Source: CAZAMT01 sp964486145 (GTDB taxonomy: Bacteria > Bacteroidota > Bacteroidia > Bacteroidales > JAAAOM01). From it: a stretch of DNA of 25,052 nt. Of this stretch, positions 15,736 through 23,764 are shown piece by piece. Under the pieces are notes generated by a model. That model saw nothing but the letters and a program-made list of their open reading frames with translations, was not told where the DNA came from and did no database searches. The stretch spans positions 1 to 25,052 of the forward strand of contig CAZAMT010000026.1 in NCBI GenBank assembly GCA_964486145.1, in the 5' to 3' direction. Position 1 is the stretch's first letter. Each line of letters starts with the position of its first letter. The translations under genes were made by a program, and so were the position numbers.

Positions 15736-15821
15736 AGAAAAAAGGGTCAGTATTTTCATTTTCAGATAAGATTATCAATGAACAATAATAATCCTGGATT
15801 CATACTGACCGATCCTTTTTT
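15736..15821 (-). terminator. Structured terminator after gyrB
   Basis: In the minus-strand transcript the gyrB stop codon merges into AAAAAAGG, then GGTCAGTAT (arm 15802-15810). A 48-nt loop follows, then ATACTGACC (15745-15753), then CC and six U (15738-15743). The two 9-nt arms are perfectly complementary, and the A6GG and CCU6 tracts can extend the stem past a 4-nt bulge. The loop contains its own 6-bp hairpin (15770-15775 with 15788-15793). The stem ending in a U-run fits intrinsic termination. The large loop is unusual. The A/T symmetry means it could also act on the opposite strand. Confidence 0.65.
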
Positions 15822-17832
15822 AAACATCTATGTTGGCATATTTCGCGTGTGTTTCAATGAATTCTCTGCGAGGTGGAACTTCGTCACCCATAAGCATAGA
15901 GAATATGCGATCTGCTTCGGCTGCACTTTCAATTGTAACCTGACGCAGTGTGCGATTTTCGGGATTCATTGTTGTATCCCACAATTGCTCTGCATTCATT
16001 TCTCCCAAACCTTTGTACCTTTGAATATGCACCTGACTTTCTTTGCCGCCGGCAAATTCAAGAACCACCTTTTTTCTGTCTTCCTCATCCCAGCAGTATG
16101 CTTCCTGTTTTCCTTTTCTAATAAGGTATAAAGGAGGTGTTGCAATGTACAAATGCCCTTTTTCTATCAATTCATGCATGTACCGGAACATAAACGTCAT
16201 GATAAGCGTGGTAATATGGCTTCCATCCACATCGGCATCCGTCATAATAATGATCTTGTGGTACCTCAGTTTTTCAAGATTTAAAGCTTTGCTGTCTTCT
16301 TCGGTTCCAATGGTCACTCCCAGCGCGGTAAATATATTTTTTATTTCCTCGTTTTCAAAAATTTTATGGTGCATGGCTTTTTCCACGTTCAGGATTTTAC
16401 CTCGTAACGGCATAATGGCTTGAAAATTCCTGTCGCGACCTTGCTTTGCAGTTCCTCCGGCAGAGTCACCCTCAACAAAGAATATTTCCGCAGCATCCGG
16501 ATTTCGTTCGGAACAATCAGCCAGTTTACCGGGAAGTCCTGCCCCTGAAAGCACCGTTTTTCGCTGCACCATTTCTCTTGCTTTGCGCGCAGCATGTCGT
16601 GCCTGTGCTGCCAGAATAACTTTTTGTACAATGGTACGTGCGTCTTTCGGGTTTTCTTCGAGATAGGCACTTAACAAGCTACTTACTGCCTGATCAACAG
16701 TCCCGGCAATTTCGGAATTACCAAGCTTTGTTTTTGTCTGTCCTTCAAATTGTGGTTCGGCAACCTTTACTGATATAACAGCCGTTAGTCCTTCCCTGAA
16801 GTCATCGCCGTTAATATCAAATTTAAGCTTCGCCAGCATTCCTGATTTCTCAGCATAGGCTTTTAGAGTTCTTGTTAATCCTCTTCGAAACCCTGCAAGG
16901 TGCGTTCCTCCTTCAATTGTATTGATATTGTTAACGTATGCATGTATGTTTTCTGAAAAAGATGTATTGTACTGCAGAGCTATTTCAACCGGTACTTCAC
17001 CCTTTTCTGTATCAATGTAAATGGTGTTTTCAATAAGCTTTTCACGTGTTGAATCGAGAAACTTTACGAATTCCTTCAACCCCTCTGCGGAGTAAAAGGA
17101 TTCCTGGCGATATTCTCCGCCATTACCGTTTTCTTCCAACTCTCTTTTATCAATTATGGAAAGTCGGATACCCTTATTCAAAAATGCCAGTTCGCGAAGG
17201 CGTGTAGCAAGCACTTCAAAACTGAAGTCGGTGGTATTAAAAATTGAACTATCTGGTGTAAAAGTGATAAAAGTTCCTGTTTTATCCGTATCACCAATAA
17301 TCTTTACATCATCTTTTGGTTTTCCGATGGAATATTCCTGAATATATATTTTTCCATCACGGTGCACTTCCGCCCGCAAATTTGACGAGAGAGCATTTAC
17401 ACAGGATACTCCAACACCATGCAAACCTCCGGAAACCTTGTAAGATTCTTTGTTAAATTTTCCACCGGCATGCAACACGGTTAAAACAACTTCAAGGGCT
17501 GATTTTTTTTCTTTTTCATGATAGTCTGTAGGAATGCCCCTTCCGTTATCCTTTACTGTAAGTGAACCATCCTCATTTATGATTAAATCAATCCTATCAC
17601 AATAGCCCACGAGAGCCTCGTCAATGGAATTATCCACGACCTCATATACCAGGTGATGTAATCCTTTGGTACTAACATCACCAATATACATTGCAGGACG
17701 CTTTCGAACAGCTTCTAACCCTTCTAAAACCTGAATACTCTCAGCTCCATAGATATTTCCATTGCCGTTGGTGATGACAGGTTGTCCGTTTTCAATAAGA
17801 CTTTCGTCTCCCTTTAATGGTACGTCACTCAT
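15820..17832 (-). CDS. gyrB: DNA gyrase subunit B
   Basis: The ATPase and TOPRIM subunit of DNA gyrase, which with GyrA introduces negative supercoils into DNA. It has 670 residues, within the usual range for Bacteroidota, including about 28 loosely conserved residues at the start. GHKL ATPase motifs: 'EVVDNSIDEAL' (base-activating Glu64, Asn68), 'DNGRGIP' (95-101) and 'GGLHGVGVSCVNALS' (135-149). TOPRIM: 'EGDSAGG' (454-460), 'PLRGKILNVEKA' and 'DADVDGSHI' (532-540). The tail 'QRYKGLGEMNAEQLWDTTMNPENRTL' is typical of GyrB rather than ParE, though the families are close. The residues equivalent to known quinolone-resistance sites look wild type. It is transcribed alone, with a candidate promoter about 175 nt upstream and a structured terminator at its stop codon. 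No RBS-like sequence precedes the start. Confidence 0.96.
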   Translation of the reverse strand: MSDVPLKGDESLIENGQPVITNGNGNIYGAESIQVLEGLEAVRKRPAMYIGDVSTKGLHHLVYEVVDNSIDEALVGYCDRIDLIINEDGSLTVKDNGRGIPTDYHEKEKKSALEVVLTVLHAGGKFNKESYKVSGGLHGVGVSCVNALSSNLRAEVHRDGKIYIQEYSIGKPKDDVKIIGDTDKTGTFITFTPDSSIFNTTDFSFEVLATRLRELAFLNKGIRLSIIDKRELEENGNGGEYRQESFYSAEGLKEFVKFLDSTREKLIENTIYIDTEKGEVPVEIALQYNTSFSENIHAYVNNINTIEGGTHLAGFRRGLTRTLKAYAEKSGMLAKLKFDINGDDFREGLTAVISVKVAEPQFEGQTKTKLGNSEIAGTVDQAVSSLLSAYLEENPKDARTIVQKVILAAQARHAARKAREMVQRKTVLSGAGLPGKLADCSERNPDAAEIFFVEGDSAGGTAKQGRDRNFQAIMPLRGKILNVEKAMHHKIFENEEIKNIFTALGVTIGTEEDSKALNLEKLRYHKIIIMTDADVDGSHITTLIMTFMFRYMHELIEKGHLYIATPPLYLIRKGKQEAYCWDEEDRKKVVLEFAGGKESQVHIQRYKGLGEMNAEQLWDTTMNPENRTLRQVTIESAAEADRIFSMLMGDEVPPRREFIETHAKYANIDV

Positions 17833-18120
17833 ATAATAAAAAAATTAAATAAATATTCCCTTTAACTCAAAAATTACCCATCCAATGAAACACCTCATTG
17901 CGAAGTAAAAATTGCAGGCATGTACAGTGTTTTTCATCAACGCGGGTAAATCTTCTTATTTCGTCTCAAAGATTTTTGAATAATCATATACTATCTTTGA
18001 TTAACACCCAAAGATACAAAAAAAACACCACATAACACTGTATTTCACAGGATAATAATGGTATATTTTCAACAAAAAATAAACAATTTAAAACTGGTAA
18101 ATCATTTGATTATATTACAC
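17833..18120. other. gyrB upstream region
   Basis: This 288-base gap holds no credible open frame. It contains an inverted repeat CAATGA-AACACC-TCATTG (17883-17900) in the presumed gyrB leader, a short TCAAA-GATT-TTTGA repeat near 17967 and the larger TATCTTTG repeat described separately. The part beyond 18020 is plain AT-rich DNA that takes in the 3' end of the barrel-protein operon. Confidence 0.45.
17992..18016. promoter_or_regulatory. 8-bp inverted repeat made of two -7 boxes (gyrB promoter or operator)
   Basis: TATCTTTG (17992-17999) and CAAAGATA (18009-18016) are perfect reverse complements separated by nine bases. Each arm is a full match to the Bacteroidota -7 box TAnnTTTG on its own strand. 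The minus-strand copy (18016 to 18009) is well placed to drive gyrB with a leader of about 170 nt. No good -33 element is seen for either. The symmetry may instead mark a protein-binding operator that overlaps the promoter. Confidence 0.45.
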
Positions 18121-18146
18121 TTACGTATTTTACAATGAATACGTAA
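18121..18146 (-). terminator. Stem-loop around the stop codon of the barrel-protein gene
   Basis: TTACGTATT (18121-18129) and AATACGTAA (18138-18146) are perfect reverse complements with an 8-nt loop that contains the TAA stop (18130-18132). The stem lies at the 3' end of the TPR/barrel operon. There is no U-run directly after it on the minus strand, so it may stabilise or process the mRNA end rather than terminate by itself. Confidence 0.45.
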
Positions 18147-19797
18147 ATCCAGCCATGATGAAGAATTTTTGGGATGGGTAATAATTCCATTTATAATAGG
18201 TTGCACCAAATAGGTTTTTCATTGTCAGGAAACCAGATAAGATCTTCGAATACCTGTATTCAACACCAAGATTTATATTTACAATTCCATCCAGTTGAAT
18301 GCTATCGTACCCATCGTCATGAAATACTTTCGCGTATCGTTTTCCTTCTCCCAAAATATCAAAATTTATCAGGATTTTATCGCTTAGGTTATAAAATGTT
18401 CTGAACGAATAGGTGAGGGCCGGCATGTGCCAGGGATGCATCTCTCCTGACATATTGTATTCCTTGTAAACGATATCGAACAAAAAGCTCAGTTTTTCAG
18501 AATACAGATATCCAATTTCGGCAGATACTTGTTGTATTTCTGCATTGTCATAAGTTAGCATAAACTGGTTTTGAAGTTCGCCTACTGTATCATTCAAAAA
18601 CAGAGGGAGATTATTTATTTGCCTGAATGAACCTCCGAGGTTGTAGGATATATCCGAACTGAAATTCCCTTTTAAACCAACATTGAAATCAAACCTGTAA
18701 TTGCTGTTTTTCCCGATAGTTCCCGGAATAATGAATTTGTTTTTCTGAACAAGCTGTGAATAATTGTTCATGCGGGTGTATCCATCAATGCTTAAGTACG
18801 GAATCATGATTTTTGGAATAATATTAAATTCCAGTAATGCCTGAGGGTAAAGTCTGAATTTATTCTCGTTTCCAGCAATATCGGCAAATGCATTTACTCC
18901 AAGTAAAAATTTATACTCGCTTGTGGTCCGCGAAAAAGTCGGATTTAATGAAATCAAGGCGCGGTTCACTGTATCAAGATTTTCAGAAGGTATCAATACC
19001 TGTGCATTTCCTTTTGTGCCCCACAATTTATCCGTTTTCGATAGTTTGTTAAGGTCAAACGAAAAATGCACGCCGTTTTCCATGTTTGATTCCAAATCCT
19101 GAAAATACCGGTATCTGAGGCCAAAGCTATAATTTAAATGCGATGAATCTTTGTGGGCAGACTGTATTCTGGCACCAGCACCCACCCTAAGAAAATTTTG
19201 CTTTATTCTGCTTTTTTCCAGGATTGTATCCAGTATCGGATTATACCCGTAATAGTAAACCGTATTGGTATTAAGAGAAATGTCACCTTCAAGCAATGCT
19301 CTTCGGTAAATTCGCTTCCCGAAAACATCAATGTCGGAATTTCCGTATCCGGCAAAAACTTTTTTTTCATTATCAAGTTTAATCTTGCCATTGCTTGACT
19401 GATGCCGAATATTCAATCCATAGGTAGCTTTTTTGGATCGTAAACTGTTCATTGACAACTCGGCCATAGGAGTAACATAGTTTCCAAAGCCAAGTTTCAG
19501 GTATGATTTATAGTATTGCGACAAGGATGCAGGAACCATTTTAGCTGCTGAAATTGGTCGTACTTCAAAATCACTGACTATTTTTTTGGGTGTTATTGAA
19601 TAATCAAAATCCGGATCCATGCGCTTCACAGACTCAATTTTCGGAAGCTGATTAATTTTATACGCATCAGACAGGGTTGGCTCATATGGTTTCACTACAT
19701 CCACCTGTTTGTTTAAATTTTCCTGGTTAAATGCAGGAAATGTAAAAAGTAGTAAGAAAGCATATGTGAAAATAATTCTTTTCATTGTCTTTTTCAT
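18130..19797 (-). CDS. Outer-membrane beta-barrel protein (TonB-receptor-like barrel without plug)
   Basis: A 555-residue outer-membrane protein. The signal peptide is MKKTMKRIIFTYAFLLLFTF with cleavage near 'AFNQ'; a second Met four codons on (19785) would also serve. After a periplasmic stretch with the motif 'VDVVKPYEPTLSDAYKINQLP' (about 32-52), the rest alternates polar and aromatic residues as in a beta-barrel. It ends in 'LTMKNLFGATYYKWNYYPSQKFFIMAGFTYSL', which is very like the last strands of TonB-dependent receptors. There is no plug domain, so it is not an ordinary TonB importer. It is encoded 9 nt after the TPR protein and should be in the same transcript. I recall homologous TPR/barrel pairs in other Bacteroidota but know no proven function. 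A shared role at the outer membrane is inferred from the operon. Confidence 0.75.
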   Translation of the reverse strand: MKKTMKRIIFTYAFLLLFTFPAFNQENLNKQVDVVKPYEPTLSDAYKINQLPKIESVKRMDPDFDYSITPKKIVSDFEVRPISAAKMVPASLSQYYKSYLKLGFGNYVTPMAELSMNSLRSKKATYGLNIRHQSSNGKIKLDNEKKVFAGYGNSDIDVFGKRIYRRALLEGDISLNTNTVYYYGYNPILDTILEKSRIKQNFLRVGAGARIQSAHKDSSHLNYSFGLRYRYFQDLESNMENGVHFSFDLNKLSKTDKLWGTKGNAQVLIPSENLDTVNRALISLNPTFSRTTSEYKFLLGVNAFADIAGNENKFRLYPQALLEFNIIPKIMIPYLSIDGYTRMNNYSQLVQKNKFIIPGTIGKNSNYRFDFNVGLKGNFSSDISYNLGGSFRQINNLPLFLNDTVGELQNQFMLTYDNAEIQQVSAEIGYLYSEKLSFLFDIVYKEYNMSGEMHPWHMPALTYSFRTFYNLSDKILINFDILGEGKRYAKVFHDDGYDSIQLDGIVNINLGVEYRYSKILSGFLTMKNLFGATYYKWNYYPSQKFFIMAGFTYSL

Positions 19798-19806
19798 TGA
19801 GTTCGT

Positions 19807-22800
19807 TTACTGTTCCCTAATATCAATTTCAATATCTTCCTGGGCGGGTGCTTCATTCATTTTATCTTCATACTGTAATACAACTTCTTTTTTTTGTTTT
19901 GCTTCGGCAACAATTCCATCATCCTGATTTTCGTAGAAATCAATGATACTCTGCAATGTATGTCCAGCCTGGAAATAATCTTCCTTTTCAATATAAATAT
20001 CAGCGAGTACCAAAAAGCTTTTAGCCATCCAGTATTGGTGTGGTGTATTCAGGTCAATAAATTCAAATATTTCTTCCTCTGCCTTATCATAATCTTGTTT
20101 CTGGTAGAGAATATGAATGACCCTGTATTTTGCTTCTGCGCCTTCATTGCTGGTAACCTCAGTGGCTACCCCGCGGAATTCATCCAATGCATCTTCCATT
20201 TCTCCAAGAGCTAAGTATGATTTTGCAATTTTATACCGTGCCTCCCGTTCCATTTCGTATGAAATTTTTTCAGTTAACAACAGTTTATTTGCAGCTTCGA
20301 TGGTTGCATCAAAATTTCCGAGCAAATAATTGGATCTCATCTGTCCGATACGTGCTTCCAAAACATTGTTTTTAATTTCAGCAATCTTTTCCAGTTCGCG
20401 GTAATTATCAAGCGCATCCCTGTAATTTTCATTCGCGAAATGAATACGCCCGGCACCAAGCAGTGCCTGTTCTGTAAACATGTTTTTGGGTTGCTTGATG
20501 ACGTATTTGAAGGATTCCAGGGCTTTGTCATAGTTTTCAGCAGAGTAATTACAATCGCCAAGATAAAAATGTGCATTTAAAAGGAAGGCCCCATCAGGAA
20601 ACCTGTTGAGATATCCGTTTAGCCTTTGCCGCGCCTGATCGCAATCACCTGTCATATAAACATTTTCAGCCGCTTTATATGTTAATGAATCCTGTTCAGC
20701 AACGCTTACATCAACGTCTCCACCAAGTGATTCAGCGTAAGCAAAATAAGCATCTACATTGTTCATGTCTAAGTAAATGGTTTTAATACCAAAAAGTGCA
20801 TCTTTTGCTTCTCTGGTTCCCGGGAAAGCCTCTACCACCTGCTTATAATAATCCATTGCCTGATCATTCTGATCAAGATTGTAATGTATTAACCCAAGTT
20901 GAACCAGTGTTTTCTTTTTATAACTGCTGTTCGGAAACTCTTCAATTAACCGGGTATAATAATTGATGGCCCTTTGGTTATTTTGCAGGGAAACATAACT
21001 CCGGCCAATTTCATAAAGAGCATCATCAGCGTAAGCCGATTCTGAATATTTTTCCAACAGTGCAGACAATGTATTAATTTTCTTTTCGGGCCTGTTAACA
21101 AGCCCAAGGGAAAATCCTTTTTGAAACAGAGCGTAATCCACGTCATAGCTGTTCATTTTAATTGCCTCTTCGTAATAGTTAATTGCCTGCCAGTAATTTG
21201 CTCTTATAAAATAACAATCTCCAACCCGGTTATTTGCATCCGCAACAGTGTTGTTTTTACTATTCTGTAAATTGATGTATTTTCTAAACCAGGATAAGGC
21301 TTCATCATATTGCTGTTGTTTAAAAAATGAGTAACCCATGTTATAATGGGCCGATTTATACTCTTCAAGCTGAAAAGCTCCGCTTAACAGCAAAAATTTA
21401 TCGTAATTTTCGATAGCCTGATCGTGCTGATTTAAACGATAATATGCTTCACCAATCCAGTAATATGCTCTTGCATTCAGTGTTTTGTTGTACCTGGCAA
21501 AATCAAGTGATTTATTTAATAATTCAATTGACTCCTCAAACTGCAGGTTATTGTAAAGTTCAAGGGCCCGATAGAATGCTATTTGCTGATACGCTTTTCG
21601 GATATTTTCATCCTTATCCGTAATTTTTTCTATTGAATTTAGTGCAAGACGGTAGTTTTTGGCATTGAGATAAGCCATGACAAGGTAATTGTATACCTGA
21701 TCTGTTTTATCGGAGTTTGGATACAGACGCAAATACTTATTAAATGCACGAATGGCATCATTGAATGGTGAGTAACTTATTTCATAGGTTAATTTGGCAT
21801 AATTAAACAACGCATCTTCTTTTATATCCTGATCAACATCAAGGTTCGCAGCTCCTGAGAAAGCCATACGTGCTTTATCCTTTTCATCAATCTTGAGGTA
21901 GATATCACCCAAATGATACAGGGCACTCTGGCTTACCACACTCTTGCTATTGGATATTTTTTCAAACAATTCAATGGCTTTAAGCAAATTTCCTGTCTGG
22001 TAATAACAATAGGCCATTTGGTATTTATCATCAGCGCTGGTGGTGCTTACCTCATCGCTATATGTTTCCAGGTATGGAATAGCTTCCTTGTACCTTCCTT
22101 TCCTGTAATAGGATTCGCCAATAATCCGTGCCACCTCTGCTTTTCTTTTGGTTATGACCTGTTCCATTAATGATGGTGCATAACTAATCACCTCATCATA
22201 TTTCTTTTGCATGTAATAGATTTGAGTGATGTAGTAGGGAACTATGCCTCCAAAATCCTCATCATCAGTCAGCTTTAAAAATCCTTTCAATGCAGTTTCA
22301 TAGTTTTCCAGTTGGTAATGAATATGAGCATAATAGTAATTCGCGGGCGATGAGTAATTTGACTCCATGTCTTTCATCTGGAATAAAGCCAGCCGTGCTT
22401 TCTCTAATTCGCCTTCTACAAAATACCCGTATCCCAGCTTAAAATGGTATTCAGCAAAATCATTCCCGTTAAGATCCGACTTATCCATTTTTTCGAGCCA
22501 TTCGATGGCATCATCGTATTTTTCCCGATCAAAATAATGAAACCCCATCTCCAATATTAGTTCATTTACCAGGCTACTCTCAGGATATTCATTCACAAAT
22601 CTTGTAACCAGGTATTCAGCGTCATCATTATATAACCGAATCGCGCAAACAGCGATATAATAATCGGCATTTACCTTTTTGATTGATTCATCAGGAACTT
22701 GTTGGTTAACATATTTGGTAAAATACTTTTGAGCGGAACTAAATTTTTCTTTTTGAAATAAATCAAATCCCAATTCGTAAAATTTTTCAGACGAATTTCC

Positions 22801-22878
22801 TGAATAACTGAGTTGCGCATTTATGGAAGAGAAAATCAGTGCAGAAAACAGTAAGACTGATACAATCTTTTTTGTCAT
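19807..22878 (-). CDS. Large periplasmic TPR-repeat protein
   Basis: A 1023-residue protein with a cleavable signal peptide (MTKKIVSVLLFSALIFSSINA, no lipobox Cys), so it should be soluble in the periplasm. From about residue 28 to 985 it is built almost entirely of tetratricopeptide repeats of about 34 residues, with the usual Ala/Gly/Tyr pattern ('AIEYL' and 'YYKAAEYF'-like helices; for example 'FSSAQKYFTKYVNQ', 'YKEAIPYLETYSDE', 'YWQAINYYEEAIKMN', 'YDKALESFKYVIKQP'). Several units resemble the YbgF/Tol-Pal and BamD type ('YPNSDKTDQVYNYLVMAYL', 'FPNSSYKKKTLVQLGLIHYN'). The last 30 residues are charged and acidic. It is first in the operon with the barrel protein. TPR arrays bind protein partners, so a scaffold for an outer-membrane or peptidoglycan-linked complex is likely. 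It does not match SprE/PorW of the T9SS, which is a shorter lipoprotein. Confidence 0.88.
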   Translation of the reverse strand: MTKKIVSVLLFSALIFSSINAQLSYSGNSSEKFYELGFDLFQKEKFSSAQKYFTKYVNQQVPDESIKKVNADYYIAVCAIRLYNDDAEYLVTRFVNEYPESSLVNELILEMGFHYFDREKYDDAIEWLEKMDKSDLNGNDFAEYHFKLGYGYFVEGELEKARLALFQMKDMESNYSSPANYYYAHIHYQLENYETALKGFLKLTDDEDFGGIVPYYITQIYYMQKKYDEVISYAPSLMEQVITKRKAEVARIIGESYYRKGRYKEAIPYLETYSDEVSTTSADDKYQMAYCYYQTGNLLKAIELFEKISNSKSVVSQSALYHLGDIYLKIDEKDKARMAFSGAANLDVDQDIKEDALFNYAKLTYEISYSPFNDAIRAFNKYLRLYPNSDKTDQVYNYLVMAYLNAKNYRLALNSIEKITDKDENIRKAYQQIAFYRALELYNNLQFEESIELLNKSLDFARYNKTLNARAYYWIGEAYYRLNQHDQAIENYDKFLLLSGAFQLEEYKSAHYNMGYSFFKQQQYDEALSWFRKYINLQNSKNNTVADANNRVGDCYFIRANYWQAINYYEEAIKMNSYDVDYALFQKGFSLGLVNRPEKKINTLSALLEKYSESAYADDALYEIGRSYVSLQNNQRAINYYTRLIEEFPNSSYKKKTLVQLGLIHYNLDQNDQAMDYYKQVVEAFPGTREAKDALFGIKTIYLDMNNVDAYFAYAESLGGDVDVSVAEQDSLTYKAAENVYMTGDCDQARQRLNGYLNRFPDGAFLLNAHFYLGDCNYSAENYDKALESFKYVIKQPKNMFTEQALLGAGRIHFANENYRDALDNYRELEKIAEIKNNVLEARIGQMRSNYLLGNFDATIEAANKLLLTEKISYEMEREARYKIAKSYLALGEMEDALDEFRGVATEVTSNEGAEAKYRVIHILYQKQDYDKAEEEIFEFIDLNTPHQYWMAKSFLVLADIYIEKEDYFQAGHTLQSIIDFYENQDDGIVAEAKQKKEVVLQYEDKMNEAPAQEDIEIDIREQ

Positions 22879-22904
22879 TTCAAGTTTTTATATGAAAATT
22901 CGGA

Positions 22905-22931
22905 TAAAATTAGCCAATATTCATTAGTCAA
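22905..22931 (-). promoter_or_regulatory. Candidate promoter of the TPR/barrel operon
   Basis: On the minus strand TTG (22931-22929) is followed after 16 bases by TAATTTTA (22912-22905), which matches TAnnTTTG at all but the last base. The start codon is about 27 nt further on. The spacing is slightly short for a Bacteroidota -33/-7 pair, so this is tentative. Confidence 0.3.
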
Positions 22932-22952
22932 TTTTGAGATCTTTTGGTTTTT

Positions 22953-22973
22953 AATTAACAATAACTGTTAATT
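22953..22973. promoter_or_regulatory. Perfect 8-bp inverted repeat in the divergent TPR/ftsE gap
   Basis: AATTAACA and TGTTAATT are perfect reverse complements around five bases (ATAAC). The site lies between two divergent starts, 75 nt from the TPR gene and 62 nt from ftsE, just upstream of the candidate TPR promoter. Its size and place fit a dimeric regulator's operator, though AT-rich DNA makes such repeats more likely by chance. Confidence 0.4.
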
Positions 22974-23034
22974 TCTGTTTTTATTTTTATTTTTAGCTTG
23001 ATTTTTACTTGGTTTGTAAAGAAATTAAGAGGCA

Positions 23035-23745
23035 ATGGGAGTTGATAATATCATAGAGTTGAATGACGTTTCCATATTTCAGGATGATAATCTGGTTTTG
23101 TCAGGTGTGAACCTTGAAGTTCAGAGAGGTGAGTTTATTTATCTGATAGGCCGCGTGGGTAGTGGAAAAACATCATTGATTAAAACCATTAATGCAGAAT
23201 TGCCCCTTGTGCAAGGTACAGGTGTTGTTGCCGGATTTCAGCTCGATAAAATCAAACGAAAACAAATCCCATATTTGAGAAGAAAACTTGGAATCGTATT
23301 TCAGGATTTTCAACTTCTCACCGACCGCACGGTTTATGAAAATCTGAAATTTGTATTAAATGCCACGGGCTGGAAAGACAAAAAAGAAACAGACAACCGG
23401 ATATCAGAGGTTCTCGAAAAAGTTGACCTCGGATTTAAGGGATATAAAATGCCGCATCAGTTATCGGGAGGCGAACAGCAACGTGTAGTCATTGCCCGGG
23501 CACTGCTAAACGATCCTGAAATATTACTTGCCGATGAACCTACCGGAAACCTTGACCCTGACACTTCCAATGAAATCATGAAAATATTGATGGACATAAG
23601 TTTGCATGGCAGGGCTGTAATAATGGCTACACATAATTATACTCTTCTTAAACGATTTACCGCTAAAACGTACAAATGTGATAATGGTAAAATTACGGAT
23701 ATAAAACAAGGCGAAGAAATTGACTTTAATATGTTAATGAATTAA
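23035..23745 (+). CDS. ftsE: Cell-division ABC transporter ATP-binding protein FtsE
   Basis: An ABC ATPase of the FtsE family, which with the membrane protein FtsX controls peptidoglycan hydrolases at the division site. It has 236 residues. Walker A GRVGSGKTS is at 38-46, then the Q-loop 'GIVFQDFQLL', the signature LSGGEQQR near 143, Walker B 'ILLADEPTGN' and the H-loop 'MATHN'. The strings 'LLTDRTVYENL' and 'DEPTGNLDPDTS' are typical of FtsE and related LolD/MacB types. Close relatives make FtsE versus LolD the main ambiguity; the length and the short N-terminus favour FtsE. An AAGAGG stretch just before the ATG is an unusually good ribosome-binding site for this phylum. No ftsX is adjacent; the next gene is a flippase 19 nt downstream. 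Confidence 0.82.
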   Translation: MGVDNIIELNDVSIFQDDNLVLSGVNLEVQRGEFIYLIGRVGSGKTSLIKTINAELPLVQGTGVVAGFQLDKIKRKQIPYLRRKLGIVFQDFQLLTDRTVYENLKFVLNATGWKDKKETDNRISEVLEKVDLGFKGYKMPHQLSGGEQQRVVIARALLNDPEILLADEPTGNLDPDTSNEIMKILMDISLHGRAVIMATHNYTLLKRFTAKTYKCDNGKITDIKQGEEIDFNMLMN

Positions 23746-23764
23746 CAACAACCCCACAGGTTTC

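Noticed and set aside
19807..22878. TPR protein as the T9SS component SprE/PorW
   Set aside because: SprE/PorW is a shorter lipoprotein. This protein has no lipobox and its partner is a barrel protein unlike known T9SS parts.
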